A stretch of 64,000 nt of DNA. It comes from Brevibacillus dissolubilis (GTDB lineage Bacteria > Bacillota > Bacilli > Brevibacillales > Brevibacillaceae). A program made the position numbers and the translations under genes. A model generated the notes under the pieces. That model had not been told where the DNA came from, did not search any database, and saw only the letters and a list, made by a program, of their open reading frames with translations. The DNA lies in assembly GCF_006170445.1 (NCBI RefSeq), contig NZ_VCNA01000002.1:744001-808000 (forward strand). Reading direction: 5' to 3'. Shown piece after piece: positions 47,342 to 57,904 of the stretch (its first letter is position 1; each line of letters starts with the position of its first letter).

Positions 47342-49399
47342 TTACTTAATGAGAGCGTTGCAGTCGATAATAAGGGCGACTTGACCATCACCGAGGATTG
47401 TTGCGCCAGAGATAGCAAAGACATTCACGAGGTATTTACCCAGGGATTTCAACACGATCTCTTGTTGACCGATGAAGGAGTCTACTACCAGACCCGCCAT
47501 CTTCTCGCCTTTGCGTACGATCACGACCGCTACATCGTCCCCTTTTTGCACTCCATTGTCTGGGATGCCGAAGATTTCTTTGAGGGAGACAAGCGGTACG
47601 ACACGGCCGCGGAAGTCGATGACTTTTTGGCGGTGAGCAAGCATGATCTCGTCTTGGCGGAATACCGCTGTTTCGATGATTGAGCTGAGTGGCACCGCAA
47701 ACTTTTCATTTTCCACCTGCACGAGCATCGCAGAGATGATGGAGAGAGTAAGTGGAAGCTGAATGAGGAAGGTTGTGCCTTTGCCTTGACTGGAGTCAAC
47801 CGCGACAGAACCGCCGAGGGATTCGATTTTGGTTTTTACCACATCAAGACCTACACCACGGCCTGACAAGTCAGAAATTTTCTCTGCCGTACTCAAGCCG
47901 GAAGCAAACAACAATTCAAAAATTTGTTTATCGGTCATATTGTCAGCCGTTGCCGGGTTGACGATACCGCGTTCGATTGCTTTTTTCAGTACTTTATCCT
48001 TGTTGATGCCGGCACCATCGTCGGTTACCTCGATAAATACGTGGTTACCACTGTGGTAGGCTTTCAGTTGGATCATGCCTTCTTCGGATTTACCGGAGCG
48101 GCGGCGTACATCTGGTGACTCAAGACCGTGGTCCATGGAGTTGCGGAGCAAGTGAACAAGTGGATCACCGATCTCGTCGATAACAGTACGATCCAATTCT
48201 GTCTCAGCACCTTGGATTTCGAGGTTTACTTTTTTGTTCAGTTCTTTTGCTGTATCGCGAACCATACGAGGGAAGCGGTTGAATACCTGCTCCACAGGAA
48301 CCATGCGCATGGTCAGGATGATGTTTTGCAGATCACCGCTGATTCGGCTCATGTGCTCCACCGTCTCCTGCAATTCGCTCTTGCCGATTTCGCGGGCCAA
48401 CTGCTCCAGACGGCCACGATCGATGACAAGCTCACTGAACAGGTTCATCAGCACATCCAGACGCTCGATATCGACACGGATGGTTTTGCTCGCAGACGGT
48501 TTTTTGACTGCATCTGCTGCGGCAGGAGCTTTCGCTTCAGCCACTGGTGCTTTTGGTGCAGCCGCTTGCGGTTTTACTTCTGGTGCTTGTGCCTGCTCGG
48601 ATTTGAGGTTGACGTTTTCGATGAGGACTTGGTCTACCTCGGAAACGTTGCTGACCGCCTTGTGGATTTCTTCCTGGGACTTCTCGGTCACAAATACGAC
48701 TTCGAAGGAAAGATCAAAACGCTCGTTTTCGATCTCTTCTACCGTTGGCGTTGATTTGATCACTTCACCTGCGTTCTCCAAGGCGTCAAATACCATGTAA
48801 GCACGGGCTGCTTTGAGGATGCAGTCTTCGCGAAGAGATACTTTGATCCAGAACAGATTATGACCAGACTCCTGTGATTGCCTCATGACCGTAAGAGAAT
48901 ATTCATCCAGTTCATGCTCTCGGCCTGCTTCTTCTGTTGTTTCTGCCTGCTCATCTGCTTGCGCAATTGCATCTGCTGCCGCGCTTCCTGCTGCAGGTTT
49001 GCTTGGAGCCGGAGTGAGATCGCCGGATACGATTGCACGCAGTCGGCCTACGAGTGCGGATACATCAGCAGAACCGTCGCCACCCTCGATGATGTTGTAT
49101 ACCATGCCTTCCATCAAGTCCACACTCTGGAAAATAACGTCCATGATGTCGGAATTAATTTGCAATTTGTTGTTGCGAATCAGGTCAAGCACGTTTTCTG
49201 CTTCGTGTGTCAGGCTCGCCATATCTTCGAAGCCCATGGTCGCTGCCATGCCTTTGAGCGTGTGGGCGGAACGGAAGATTTCATTGACAATACCAATGTT
49301 GGTTGGATCGTTTTCGAGTAAGAGCAGATTAGAGTTGATTGATTGCAAATGTTCTTTAGATTCTTCAATAAACATGTCTAGATATTGATTCATGTCCAT
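47342..49399 (-). CDS. cheA: Chemotaxis histidine kinase CheA
   Basis: 685 residues: HPt domain with phospho-accepting His in RSAHTLKGMA (H46), a P2 CheY/CheB-binding domain, an Ala/Pro-rich linker, dimerisation helices, an ATP-binding HATPase region (DPLVHLLRNSMDHGLES, DDGAGINKDKV, GRGVGLDVVK) and a CheW-like C-terminus. ATG 49399 follows GGGAGGTGG. Confidence 0.97.
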   Translation of the reverse strand: MDMNQYLDMFIEESKEHLQSINSNLLLLENDPTNIGIVNEIFRSAHTLKGMAATMGFEDMASLTHEAENVLDLIRNNKLQINSDIMDVIFQSVDLMEGMVYNIIEGGDGSADVSALVGRLRAIVSGDLTPAPSKPAAGSAAADAIAQADEQAETTEEAGREHELDEYSLTVMRQSQESGHNLFWIKVSLREDCILKAARAYMVFDALENAGEVIKSTPTVEEIENERFDLSFEVVFVTEKSQEEIHKAVSNVSEVDQVLIENVNLKSEQAQAPEVKPQAAAPKAPVAEAKAPAAADAVKKPSASKTIRVDIERLDVLMNLFSELVIDRGRLEQLAREIGKSELQETVEHMSRISGDLQNIILTMRMVPVEQVFNRFPRMVRDTAKELNKKVNLEIQGAETELDRTVIDEIGDPLVHLLRNSMDHGLESPDVRRRSGKSEEGMIQLKAYHSGNHVFIEVTDDGAGINKDKVLKKAIERGIVNPATADNMTDKQIFELLFASGLSTAEKISDLSGRGVGLDVVKTKIESLGGSVAVDSSQGKGTTFLIQLPLTLSIISAMLVQVENEKFAVPLSSIIETAVFRQDEIMLAHRQKVIDFRGRVVPLVSLKEIFGIPDNGVQKGDDVAVVIVRKGEKMAGLVVDSFIGQQEIVLKSLGKYLVNVFAISGATILGDGQVALIIDCNALIK

Positions 49400-49417
49400 A
49401 GTTGATCCACCTCCCAA

Positions 49418-50575
49418 TCAGTTCACCAGTCGAACAAGAGTTTCTGCTATGTGTTCTAAGGGTACAATGTTGTCAGCAAGACCGGCATTCACCGCCGCAC
49501 GCGGCATTCCATACACCACGCAGCTTGATTCATGCTCGATGACACTGGTGACGGTGCCTGATGCTTTCAATTGCTTCAAGCCATTGGTTCCGTCGCTTCC
49601 CATTCCCGTCATGATCACGGCCCATTTGTTTACTTTGGTCAACTTGCTGACTGATTCAAACAGTACGTCTACAGATGGACGGTGACCACCACGCGGAGCA
49701 TCCTGCTGCAACTTAATTTTCAGTCGTCCGTTACTTTGCTGAGCGACTTCCATATGATAGCCGCCTGGGGCTATATAGGCTGTGCCATTCTCAACGGTTT
49801 GTCCGTCCTCTGCCTCACATACACGGATCGGGCTTTGCGTATCCAGGCGTTGTGCCAAGGATTTGGTAAAGCCCGGCGGCATATGCTGCACGATCAAGAT
49901 CGGTGCGTTGAAGTCAGCAGGTATTTTGGATAATACGACTTGCAGTGCTTTCGGTCCCCCTGTGGAGGTACCGAGTGCCACGATCTTGGTGGTTCGGCCC
50001 CCAATATCAGATGACATAGACACTGGCGTCGGAGGATTATCTGCTGGCGTCTCCATTTTCCGGGAAAACCCCGGCACTGTCGGCTTCTGGATCGAAGGTC
50101 TCGGCTGTGGAGCAGGAGCTGGTGCAGGTGTGTTCGTGACACTGCTGCCTCCCAGCCCTCTTCCGATTCGACGCTTCGATTTGGCAGCCTGTTTGACAAT
50201 GTCGACAATGGTATCGCCAACTTTATGAATATCAAGGGAGATCGGTCCGGAAGTTTTGGTTACGAAATCAAACGCACCTAATTCCAAAGCACGGATGGTT
50301 GCTTCGGCCCCTTCCATGGTCAGGCTGCTTAACATCACAACCGGAACCGGGTGGTGCTTCATCAGATATTCCAAAGCCTCAAGCCCGTTCATCTCAGGCA
50401 TCTCAATATCGAGAGTGACAACGTCGGGTTGCAGGTTTTTGACTTTTTCAATCGCCTCTTTGCCATTCTTGGCTTTGTCAATCACCTCAACCTCAGCGTC
50501 GGCTGACAATATATCACTGATTACCTTACGCATGAACGCGGAGTCATCAACGACAAGAACTCGTATTTTACTCAT
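49418..50575 (-). CDS. cheB: Protein-glutamate methylesterase CheB
   Basis: 385 residues: receiver domain with phospho-Asp in TLDIEMPEMNG (D56), a Pro-rich linker (about 145-185), and the methylesterase domain with the catalytic Ser in LGTSTGGPKAL, His in VQHMPPGF and Asp in TGMGSDGTNGL. Next to flhG and cheA. Removes receptor methyl groups in adaptation. Confidence 0.97.
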   Translation of the reverse strand: MSKIRVLVVDDSAFMRKVISDILSADAEVEVIDKAKNGKEAIEKVKNLQPDVVTLDIEMPEMNGLEALEYLMKHHPVPVVMLSSLTMEGAEATIRALELGAFDFVTKTSGPISLDIHKVGDTIVDIVKQAAKSKRRIGRGLGGSSVTNTPAPAPAPQPRPSIQKPTVPGFSRKMETPADNPPTPVSMSSDIGGRTTKIVALGTSTGGPKALQVVLSKIPADFNAPILIVQHMPPGFTKSLAQRLDTQSPIRVCEAEDGQTVENGTAYIAPGGYHMEVAQQSNGRLKIKLQQDAPRGGHRPSVDVLFESVSKLTKVNKWAVIMTGMGSDGTNGLKQLKASGTVTSVIEHESSCVVYGMPRAAVNAGLADNIVPLEHIAETLVRLVN

Positions 50576-50614
50576 CTTACGGCCGCACCCTTTCTCTAAA
50601 CCTCGTGCAGTGTC

Positions 50615-51493
50615 CTACAACCACTTCTTCATCTTAGCCAGCAAACCTCTCATGCCTGTCGGCTCAGGGGTTGATCCGTGATCGAAAGCGCTGTGCTTTC
50701 CTATGTACGCATCCACCAAGCTGCGGATTCCAATCGATGCTCGGGTCTGCGGATACGCTAACAGGAAGGGACGTTGACGCTTGACGGCATTGGAAACATT
50801 GGTATCGTCAGACACAAACCCAAGTGTGGACACCTCCAAGCCCAAAAAGCGCTTGGCAACCATACTCAGTTTATCTGCCGTTTGTTTGCCTTCCTTCGGA
50901 GAGGAAACCCGATTGATCACCAATTGAATCGGCATGTGCGGATTACGGGAATGAATCATTTTGATTACCGCATAAGCATCGGTGATGGCGGTCGGTTCTG
51001 GAGTCGTCACGAGAAGTACTTCATCACATGATAGGATAAAAGTAAGAGACTCCTTGGATATTCCTGCTCCTGTATCAAAAATAATCGTATCTGCATAGCC
51101 CTGCAGAGCTTGAAGTTCATCATACAGATGGAAAAGTTGAGCGTCATCAAGATCCAGGATTTGGGTAAAACCCGAACCCCCTGCAATGAATTCCAGATCA
51201 TTTGGACCTTTTTCAATAATATCCCATATAGAGTTGTTTGTCTCCAATAGATTCAAAAGATGTCTTTTAGGAGAAACCCCCATCAGTACATCCATATTGG
51301 CCAATCCGATATCCATATCGAATATGACGACTTTCTGACCCTTTTCCATCAGGCCCAAGGCAAAGTTAAGCGAGAAGTTGGACTTGCCGACGCCCCCTTT
51401 GCCACTGGTCACTGCAACTAACCGGGTTCTTTTGCCACCTAACAGCGGATTCTGTTGAAAACGTGCCCGTAATTTTTCCGCCTGATCATGCAT
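50615..51493 (-). CDS. flhG: Flagellar number regulator FlhG (YlxH/FleN)
   Basis: MinD-type P-loop ATPase (TSGKGGVGKSNFSLNFALGL), 292 residues, with DMDIGLANMDVLMG and a C-terminal part including a membrane-targeting-like end. Controls the FlhF GTPase and thus the number and place of flagella. Overlaps the flhF 3' end by eight bases. Confidence 0.95.
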   Translation of the reverse strand: MHDQAEKLRARFQQNPLLGGKRTRLVAVTSGKGGVGKSNFSLNFALGLMEKGQKVVIFDMDIGLANMDVLMGVSPKRHLLNLLETNNSIWDIIEKGPNDLEFIAGGSGFTQILDLDDAQLFHLYDELQALQGYADTIIFDTGAGISKESLTFILSCDEVLLVTTPEPTAITDAYAVIKMIHSRNPHMPIQLVINRVSSPKEGKQTADKLSMVAKRFLGLEVSTLGFVSDDTNVSNAVKRQRPFLLAYPQTRASIGIRSLVDAYIGKHSAFDHGSTPEPTGMRGLLAKMKKWL

Positions 51494-52913
51494 ATAATTT
51501 GTCCCCTAAAATCAGATGAACAATCTTCTCGGTCGTCGCAATGGCGATGTCGTCTGGAACATTCTGCCCGGTAGTCAGATAGGATAAATTGAGTCCAAAT
51601 TCTGAGATGACGTTGAGAATCGAGCCATAGGTCTCGGTCTCATCTGCTTTCGTGAAAATCACTTTGGTAATCGAAAAGGCACCGAAGTTGTTGATAATTG
51701 CTTTCATATCGTCGTACTTGGAGGTTAGGCTGAGCACGAGGTAATTCTCACTTGCCTCCCCTGGTCGGAAGAACTCCTTGATACCGGCTACATATTCATC
51801 ATTGCGGTAATTGCGACCTGCTGTATCAATCAGGATGAGGTCGCAGTCCGCCAAACGTTCCATCGCCTGCTCGATTTCTTTTGAGGAAAAGACAACTTCG
51901 AGCGGTACGTTGAGGATATTCCCATAGGTCTTGAGCTGCTCAACAGCAGCGATCCGATAGGTGTCTGATGTGATAAAACCAACTCTGCGCTTTTCTTTGA
52001 TCATCGTTTCGGCTGCCAGCTTGGCGATGGTAGTCGTCTTGCCTACCCCTGTCGGTCCGAAGAAAAAGGCGTATTTGACAGTGCTTGGGATGCGGGGCGG
52101 GATGCTGACTGCTTTTTCCACCATGCCGCTGAGGATGCCTCTGGCACATGCCATGACTTCCTCTTCCGTCATCTTCGAAGGATCATCGGTCTGAAACAGA
52201 ATCTCCTTGAGCACGTTGGCGACAATCTCCTCCTCCACCTCCTGGAAGATCAGACGGTCACGAAGCGCGATGAAGGCTGGCGGCAGGTTTTCGCTGTTCT
52301 GTTTGAGCAAAAGCAGCTTACGGAACATCTCACGCATATCCTTCAGTTCGCTTGCAATCGCATTGAACTCTCCGGATGAGCGTGGCGTCGTTTCTCTTGT
52401 GCGGATCGGTGCGTTCTGGAGAACAGCTTCTGTCCGAGGTGCTTCCGCTGAAGGTGCTGGTTGTGCCACTGGGGCTTGTGCAACATTCACATCCAGCTCT
52501 TGGGGCGCCTGTACCATCGTCTGTTGAATCGGGGGGCTCGCTACCGCAGTAGATGCTCCCCGCTCCTGTACGGAGACCGTCTGTGTCGCAAGGGCCTGTT
52601 CAAAACCTTGCCCCTGCACAGTACCAGGCTCAACGGTACGTGCCACCGGTGCTTGTTGATACGCTTTTTTCACTGCTGAGCTTGGAGCCACCTTAGGCCG
52701 TTGCGGCGCGATGGTAGGTTCAGCAGGAGGCGCTTCACTTGCTTTGGGGTCAACCGCTGCGATTACCTCGATCTTCTGCTTGCTGAAGAGTCCAAGGAAT
52801 CCACCTGTTTTCACAGACTTGGTATTCAGGATGATTGCATCTTTCCCCAATTCGAGCCTGATTTTTTCGAGTGCATCCGGCATCGAATCGACAACATATC
52901 GCTTGACTCTCAT
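51486..52913 (-). CDS. flhF: Flagellar biosynthesis GTPase FlhF
   Basis: SRP-type GTPase of 475 residues. N-terminal basic region, a Pro/Gln/Ala-rich low-complexity linker (about 60-180), then NG domain with G1 FGPTGVGKTTTIAKLA, DTAGRNYRNDEY and the TKADETETYG segment. Directs flagellar site selection with FlhG. Its ATG overlaps the flhA stop by one base (TAATG). Confidence 0.96.
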   Translation of the reverse strand: MRVKRYVVDSMPDALEKIRLELGKDAIILNTKSVKTGGFLGLFSKQKIEVIAAVDPKASEAPPAEPTIAPQRPKVAPSSAVKKAYQQAPVARTVEPGTVQGQGFEQALATQTVSVQERGASTAVASPPIQQTMVQAPQELDVNVAQAPVAQPAPSAEAPRTEAVLQNAPIRTRETTPRSSGEFNAIASELKDMREMFRKLLLLKQNSENLPPAFIALRDRLIFQEVEEEIVANVLKEILFQTDDPSKMTEEEVMACARGILSGMVEKAVSIPPRIPSTVKYAFFFGPTGVGKTTTIAKLAAETMIKEKRRVGFITSDTYRIAAVEQLKTYGNILNVPLEVVFSSKEIEQAMERLADCDLILIDTAGRNYRNDEYVAGIKEFFRPGEASENYLVLSLTSKYDDMKAIINNFGAFSITKVIFTKADETETYGSILNVISEFGLNLSYLTTGQNVPDDIAIATTEKIVHLILGDKLYA

Positions 52914-54946
52914 TAGAGATTCACCACCCCTACACTTTGCACTTCAACATGTGGTTCTAGTTCACTGTAAGACAGAACGGGTACATCCGGCATCATGCGT
53001 TCCATGAGTTGACGAAGGTACATGCGGATCGCAGGTGACGACAGGACGACAGGCTGTTGTCCAAGGGTCACCATTCTGTTGACTTGCTCAGACATGCTTT
53101 CAAAGATCAGCTGCGAAGTTTCCGGGTCCATCGCCAGATAGCTTCCCTGCTCAGACTGCTCAATGCGTTCGGAGATTGCTTTTTCTAATCCTGGACCTGC
53201 GGTGATGACGCGCAACGGCTGACCCGGTTCGGTGTATTGCAACGTAATCTGACGGGCAAGACCGGCACGCACATACTCGGTCAGGATATCGGGGTCTTTG
53301 GTGAAGACCGCGTGATCGGCAAGGGACTCCAAGATGACTTGCAGATTGCGCACAGATACTTTTTCCTTGAGCAGCTTCTGCAAGACTTTTTGTACATCAC
53401 CAATGGAGAGAGTCGATGGAATCAGCTCGTCGACGAGGACTGGCGCTACCTCACGGACATTGTCGATCAGTGCACGTGTCTCTTGGCGGCCCAATAGCTC
53501 GTGTGCGTGACGCTTGATCACTTCGGTCAAGTGCGTAGCCACGACAGACGGCGGATCGACGACGGTATATCCAGACAACTCTGCGATCTCCTTATTATCT
53601 TCTGATACCCATAATGCAGGTAATCCAAACGCAGGTTCTGTGGTCGGAATCCCAACAACCGTATCATCTTCAAACCCCGGACTCATCGCCAGGTAATGAT
53701 CTAAGAGAATCTCACCTTTGGCGACTTGGTTGCCGCGGATTTTGATGACGTATTCGTTCGGACGAAGCTGGATGTTATCGCGGATGCGAATAACAGGTAC
53801 AACCAGCCCCAATTCAAGCGCACATTGTCTGCGGATCATGATGACACGGTCGAGCAGGTCTCCACCCTGCTTCACGTCAGCCAGCGGAATCAAGCCATAA
53901 CCGAACTCGAATTCGATCGGGTCGACCTGCAACAGATTGACCACGCTCTCTGGACTGCGTACTTCCTCGATCTGTTGCTCCTCTTCCTGCTCCATCGTAA
54001 CAGCCAGTTCGGACTTCTGCTTCTGGAGCATTCTCCATGCGGCATAAGCGAGAAGCAGTGCTACAGGCACGGTCGCGAAAAAGCCGATTGGTGTCAGGAT
54101 CCCAAGCAGAGCCATGGCAATCGCTACGACATAGAGCAATTTTGGGAACAGCATAATCTGATCGGTAATATCTTTCCCCAAACCGCCTTCCGAGTTCGCA
54201 CGGGTCACAATAATACCGGTCGCTGTCGAGATCAGCAGGGCCGGAACCTGGCTCACCAGTGCGTCACCGATGGATAACAGGGTAAAACGGGAAAGAGCTT
54301 CCATAAAACCGAGATCATGAATCGCGACCCCGATAATAAAACCACCAATGATGTTGACGATAAAAATAATGATACCGGCGATCGCGTCACCTTTTACGAA
54401 TTTACTCGCACCGTCCATCGCCCCGTAGAAGTCAGCTTCACGTTCGATCTTTTGACGACGTTGACGTGCCTCTTGGTCGGTGATCATCCCCGCATTGAGG
54501 TCTGCGTCGATACTCATCTGTTTACCTGGCATCGCATCGAGGGTAAAGCGTGCTGCCACCTCTGCGACACGCTCTGAACCTTTGGTGATGACGATGAACT
54601 GGATGATGATGAGAATCAGGAAAACGACAAAACCAACGACAGGGCTGCCCCCTACCACGAAGTTACCGAATGCCTCGATTACCTTACCACCTTCCCCGTG
54701 TGAGAGGATGTTACGTGTGGTCGATACGTTTAGTGCAAGCCTAAACAGGGTAGTAATCAACAGCAACGTTGGAAAGATCGAGAACTGCAAGGCTTCCTTT
54801 GTATTCATCGAGACAAGCAGGATTGTCAAAGAAAGGGAGATATTAAGCACGAGTAAAATGTCAAGGAGTGCAGGTGGCATGGGAATAACCATGGTGACGA
54901 TAATGCTGAGAACGAATAAGATGACGCCTAATTCTCTTCCTCCCAC
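52913..54946 (-). CDS. flhA: Flagellar export gate protein FlhA
   Basis: 677 residues: eight TM helices in the first 310 residues (with the family motif GAMDGASKFVKGDAIAGIII), then the cytoplasmic nonamer-forming domain. Core of the export apparatus. GTG 54946 follows AAGGAGGAG. Lies between flhB and flhF. Confidence 0.97.
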   Translation of the reverse strand: MGGRELGVILFVLSIIVTMVIPMPPALLDILLVLNISLSLTILLVSMNTKEALQFSIFPTLLLITTLFRLALNVSTTRNILSHGEGGKVIEAFGNFVVGGSPVVGFVVFLILIIIQFIVITKGSERVAEVAARFTLDAMPGKQMSIDADLNAGMITDQEARQRRQKIEREADFYGAMDGASKFVKGDAIAGIIIFIVNIIGGFIIGVAIHDLGFMEALSRFTLLSIGDALVSQVPALLISTATGIIVTRANSEGGLGKDITDQIMLFPKLLYVVAIAMALLGILTPIGFFATVPVALLLAYAAWRMLQKQKSELAVTMEQEEEQQIEEVRSPESVVNLLQVDPIEFEFGYGLIPLADVKQGGDLLDRVIMIRRQCALELGLVVPVIRIRDNIQLRPNEYVIKIRGNQVAKGEILLDHYLAMSPGFEDDTVVGIPTTEPAFGLPALWVSEDNKEIAELSGYTVVDPPSVVATHLTEVIKRHAHELLGRQETRALIDNVREVAPVLVDELIPSTLSIGDVQKVLQKLLKEKVSVRNLQVILESLADHAVFTKDPDILTEYVRAGLARQITLQYTEPGQPLRVITAGPGLEKAISERIEQSEQGSYLAMDPETSQLIFESMSEQVNRMVTLGQQPVVLSSPAIRMYLRQLMERMMPDVPVLSYSELEPHVEVQSVGVVNL

Positions 54947-54964
54947 TTTGACTCCTCCTTCTCG

Positions 54965-56062
54965 TTATTTCACCTTACCGCGAAGCTTGTAGACATATGC
55001 CAAGACTTCTGCGACGGCTTTAAACATTTCTTCGGGGACGGACTGGCCAATTTCAACTTGACTATATAAAGCCCGTGCCAAAGGCTTATTTTCCATGGTT
55101 ACGATATGATGCTGTTTGGCAATCTCCCTGATCTTTAGAGCAATAAAATCCTGCCCTTTGGCGATAACCATCGGTGCCGCCATCTCCCCGGCTACATAGC
55201 GGATGGCAACCGCATAGTGCGTCGGGTTGGTGATTACCACGTCAGCTTTGGGAATTTCTTGCATCATGCGTCGCATCGCCATGGCGCGTTGACGCTCTTT
55301 GATCTTACTTTTAATGAGGGGGTCACCCTCCATTTTTTTATACTCGTCTTTAATATCTTGCTTTGACATGCGGAGGTTTTTTTCGTACTCATAGCGTTGA
55401 TAGAGATAGTCCAAAATACCAAGCACAATCAGAACGACACCGATGGCGATCCCCACTTTTACAATCAGCCAGCCGGCAAATGACAGGATCTCTGCGACTG
55501 ACATCAGCGCCAGACTCGGAATCTGATCCTTGGCACTCCAGAGCACCTGATACGCTACGATACAGCACGTCGAAATCTTCAGTATGGATTTGAACAGCTC
55601 CGCAATCGAGCGCATGGAGAAAATCCGCTTGAAGCCTTCAATCGGGTTGATCTTTTCCAGCTTCATCATCAAGGGCTCCGTGGAGAACAGTACGCCCACC
55701 TGCATGTAGTTGGCAAACAACGCGATCAGGAAGCTTACTCCCAGAATCGGACCAACGATCTTTAAGGCCGCTACGCTTAATTGTAATGTCAACCGGCCAA
55801 GGTTCTCGGGATTAACTTCCCACAAGGTATAGGTGCTCAGCGATTCACGCATGATCGCAAGCATTGATTCGAACATCCACGAGCCACCGATCAATAACAG
55901 TAAAAAGATCAGGGTTACGACAAACGCCGGAGCGATATCCGCGCTTCTGGCCACCTGACCTTTTTTACGGGATTCCTGACGTTTATGTGGGGTCGCTTTT
56001 TCGGTCTTTTCACCATTGAAGTATTGCAGGTCTACTGGGAATAAAAAACGTTGTTGGTTCAT
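54965..56062 (-). CDS. flhB: Flagellar export switch protein FlhB
   Basis: 365 residues, four TM helices (about 45-215) and a cytoplasmic C-terminal domain with the autocleavage motif NPTH at 279-282. Cleavage switches substrate from hook to filament. ATG 56062 follows GGGAGGCTAG, coupled to fliR. Confidence 0.97.
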   Translation of the reverse strand: MNQQRFLFPVDLQYFNGEKTEKATPHKRQESRKKGQVARSADIAPAFVVTLIFLLLLIGGSWMFESMLAIMRESLSTYTLWEVNPENLGRLTLQLSVAALKIVGPILGVSFLIALFANYMQVGVLFSTEPLMMKLEKINPIEGFKRIFSMRSIAELFKSILKISTCCIVAYQVLWSAKDQIPSLALMSVAEILSFAGWLIVKVGIAIGVVLIVLGILDYLYQRYEYEKNLRMSKQDIKDEYKKMEGDPLIKSKIKERQRAMAMRRMMQEIPKADVVITNPTHYAVAIRYVAGEMAAPMVIAKGQDFIALKIREIAKQHHIVTMENKPLARALYSQVEIGQSVPEEMFKAVAEVLAYVYKLRGKVK

Positions 56063-56064
56063 CT

Positions 56065-56844
56065 CTAGCCTCCCAGAAGCTTCATCATCTCCGACATGGC
56101 GAGGAACATTTTTTCGAACAATCCACTGATCACCACGAAGAAGACAGGCATCACGACAATCAGCATGACAAAACTGGCAAATATTTTAATCGGTAAACCT
56201 ACTACAAAAATATTAAACTGTGGCACTGTTTTGGCGATAATACCTAAAGAGAGGTCTACGAGAAACAAAGCCACAACGATTGGTGCTGCAATCAGGAAGG
56301 CACTCAGGAACATGTGAGAAAAGGCTTGCGTCACGAATGCGAAGACTTCTCCGCTCTCGATCGGCACCCACATCTTATCGACTGCGATCGTCTGGTAGCT
56401 CATGAGAATCCCTTTGATCATCAGATGATGCCCATTGATGCTAAAAAAATAGAGCGTCGCGAGAATATCCTTGAAACGTCCGGTAATCGGTACATAGGCC
56501 CCTGTTGCCGGGTCCATCACGTTTGCCATTGCGAAGCCCATCTGCATATCCATAAGTCCACCCGCTACGCGGACGGTGTTGAAAAACATGGTGATTAGAA
56601 ATCCGAGCATCAGTCCAATCAGCGCTTCTTTGATCACATATACGGTAAACATGAGATCGAGAGGAATCGCTGTCTGCACCTTTACATAAGAGAAACTGAT
56701 GATTGCCATCATGAACGCAAAGCCAATTTTGAACTGGTTCGGCACTCCGCGCATCGAAAAGATCGGCGCCGAGACGATAAACGTAGAAAGTCTCACAAAC
56801 ACCAACAGAAACACTGGAAGATAGGCTTGGATCAACTGTAACAT
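56065..56844 (-). CDS. fliR: Flagellar export protein FliR
   Basis: 259-residue integral membrane protein with about six hydrophobic helices and the family region FNTVRVAGGLMDMQMGFAMA. Part of the FliPQR gate. Three bases separate it from fliQ. Confidence 0.95.
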   Translation of the reverse strand: MLQLIQAYLPVFLLVFVRLSTFIVSAPIFSMRGVPNQFKIGFAFMMAIISFSYVKVQTAIPLDLMFTVYVIKEALIGLMLGFLITMFFNTVRVAGGLMDMQMGFAMANVMDPATGAYVPITGRFKDILATLYFFSINGHHLMIKGILMSYQTIAVDKMWVPIESGEVFAFVTQAFSHMFLSAFLIAAPIVVALFLVDLSLGIIAKTVPQFNIFVVGLPIKIFASFVMLIVVMPVFFVVISGLFEKMFLAMSEMMKLLGG

Positions 56845-56847
56845 CGC

Positions 56848-57117
56848 CTACCCCACAAACTTGTGAAGATTACCAAAGATCTCAGCAGTGAACTCAACCA
56901 CTGTCTGCAGCATCCACGGTCCGAAAAATAAGAGACCGAGAAAAATAGCAACAATCTTCGGAATAAATGCCAGTGTCTGTTCTTGGATTTGTGTGGTCGC
57001 CTGAAAGATACTGACTAACAGACCGACCAAAAGACCGATGCCGAGCACAGGTGCTGTGACAATCAAAATCGTATAAACCGTTCCCTGGGCAATCTGTAAA
57101 ACTAGATCTGAAGTCAT
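56848..57117 (-). CDS. fliQ: Flagellar export protein FliQ
   Basis: 89 residues, two TM helices with the FQATTQIQEQTLAFIPKI signature between. Gate component. ATG 57117 follows AGGAGGG. Confidence 0.95.
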   Translation of the reverse strand: MTSDLVLQIAQGTVYTILIVTAPVLGIGLLVGLLVSIFQATTQIQEQTLAFIPKIVAIFLGLLFFGPWMLQTVVEFTAEIFGNLHKFVG

Positions 57118-57127
57118 AAAAACCCTC

Positions 57128-57904
57128 CTAGAAGCTTAGTAAGAGCGACTTCACGATGAGATACCAGCCGTCAACCATGATGAACAGGAGGATCTTAAAC
57201 GGCAATGAAATCATAACAGGCGGCAGCATCATCATACCCATACCCATCAGAACACTTGATACGATCATGTCGATCACAAGGAATGGTATAAAGATCATAA
57301 AGCCAATCTGAAAAGCGGTCTTCAGCTCACTAATGGCATAGGCCGGAACCAAGGCCAGAAGTGATACGTCTTCGATTTTCTTTGGCTTTTCTGCTTTCAT
57401 ATAGCCAAGAAACAGAGCCAAATCCTTTTCCCGCGTCTGCTTGAGCATGAAGGTTTTCAAAGGGACAACCCCTTTATCAAACGCCTGCTCCTGGGTGATC
57501 TTGCCTGCCATATACGGCTGTATGGCTACGGTGTTCACTTGAGTGAACGTCGGAGCCATAATAAAGAATGACATGAACAAGGCAATCCCAATCAACACTT
57601 GGTTCGGCGGCATCTGCTGTGTGGCCAACGCAGTTCTGACAAATGAAAGAACGACAATAATCCGGGTAAAACATGTCATCAACAAAAGAATGGCTGGGGC
57701 AATCGATAAAACGGTGAAGAGGAGAAGAAGTTGAACCGAACTGGATGCCTGTTCTGGGTTGCTTTCTCCTCCGCCGCCAATCTGGATGTCGATGTTAGGT
57801 ATCAGGTCGTTGGCTCCTGCTGTGCTTGGAGCGGCGTGGACAAATGTCGGAATCATCAGTAGAACGGCAACCATGAGTAGAGTTTTCAGCAGCGTCTTTT
57901 TCAT
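57128..57904 (-). CDS. fliP: Flagellar export protein FliP
   Basis: 258 residues with a cleavable-looking signal sequence (about 1-25, ending VHAA), then four TM helices and the signature RTALATQQMPPNQVLIGIAL. Start overlaps the fliO stop by four bases. Confidence 0.96.
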   Translation of the reverse strand: MKKTLLKTLLMVAVLLMIPTFVHAAPSTAGANDLIPNIDIQIGGGGESNPEQASSSVQLLLLFTVLSIAPAILLLMTCFTRIIVVLSFVRTALATQQMPPNQVLIGIALFMSFFIMAPTFTQVNTVAIQPYMAGKITQEQAFDKGVVPLKTFMLKQTREKDLALFLGYMKAEKPKKIEDVSLLALVPAYAISELKTAFQIGFMIFIPFLVIDMIVSSVLMGMGMMMLPPVMISLPFKILLFIMVDGWYLIVKSLLLSF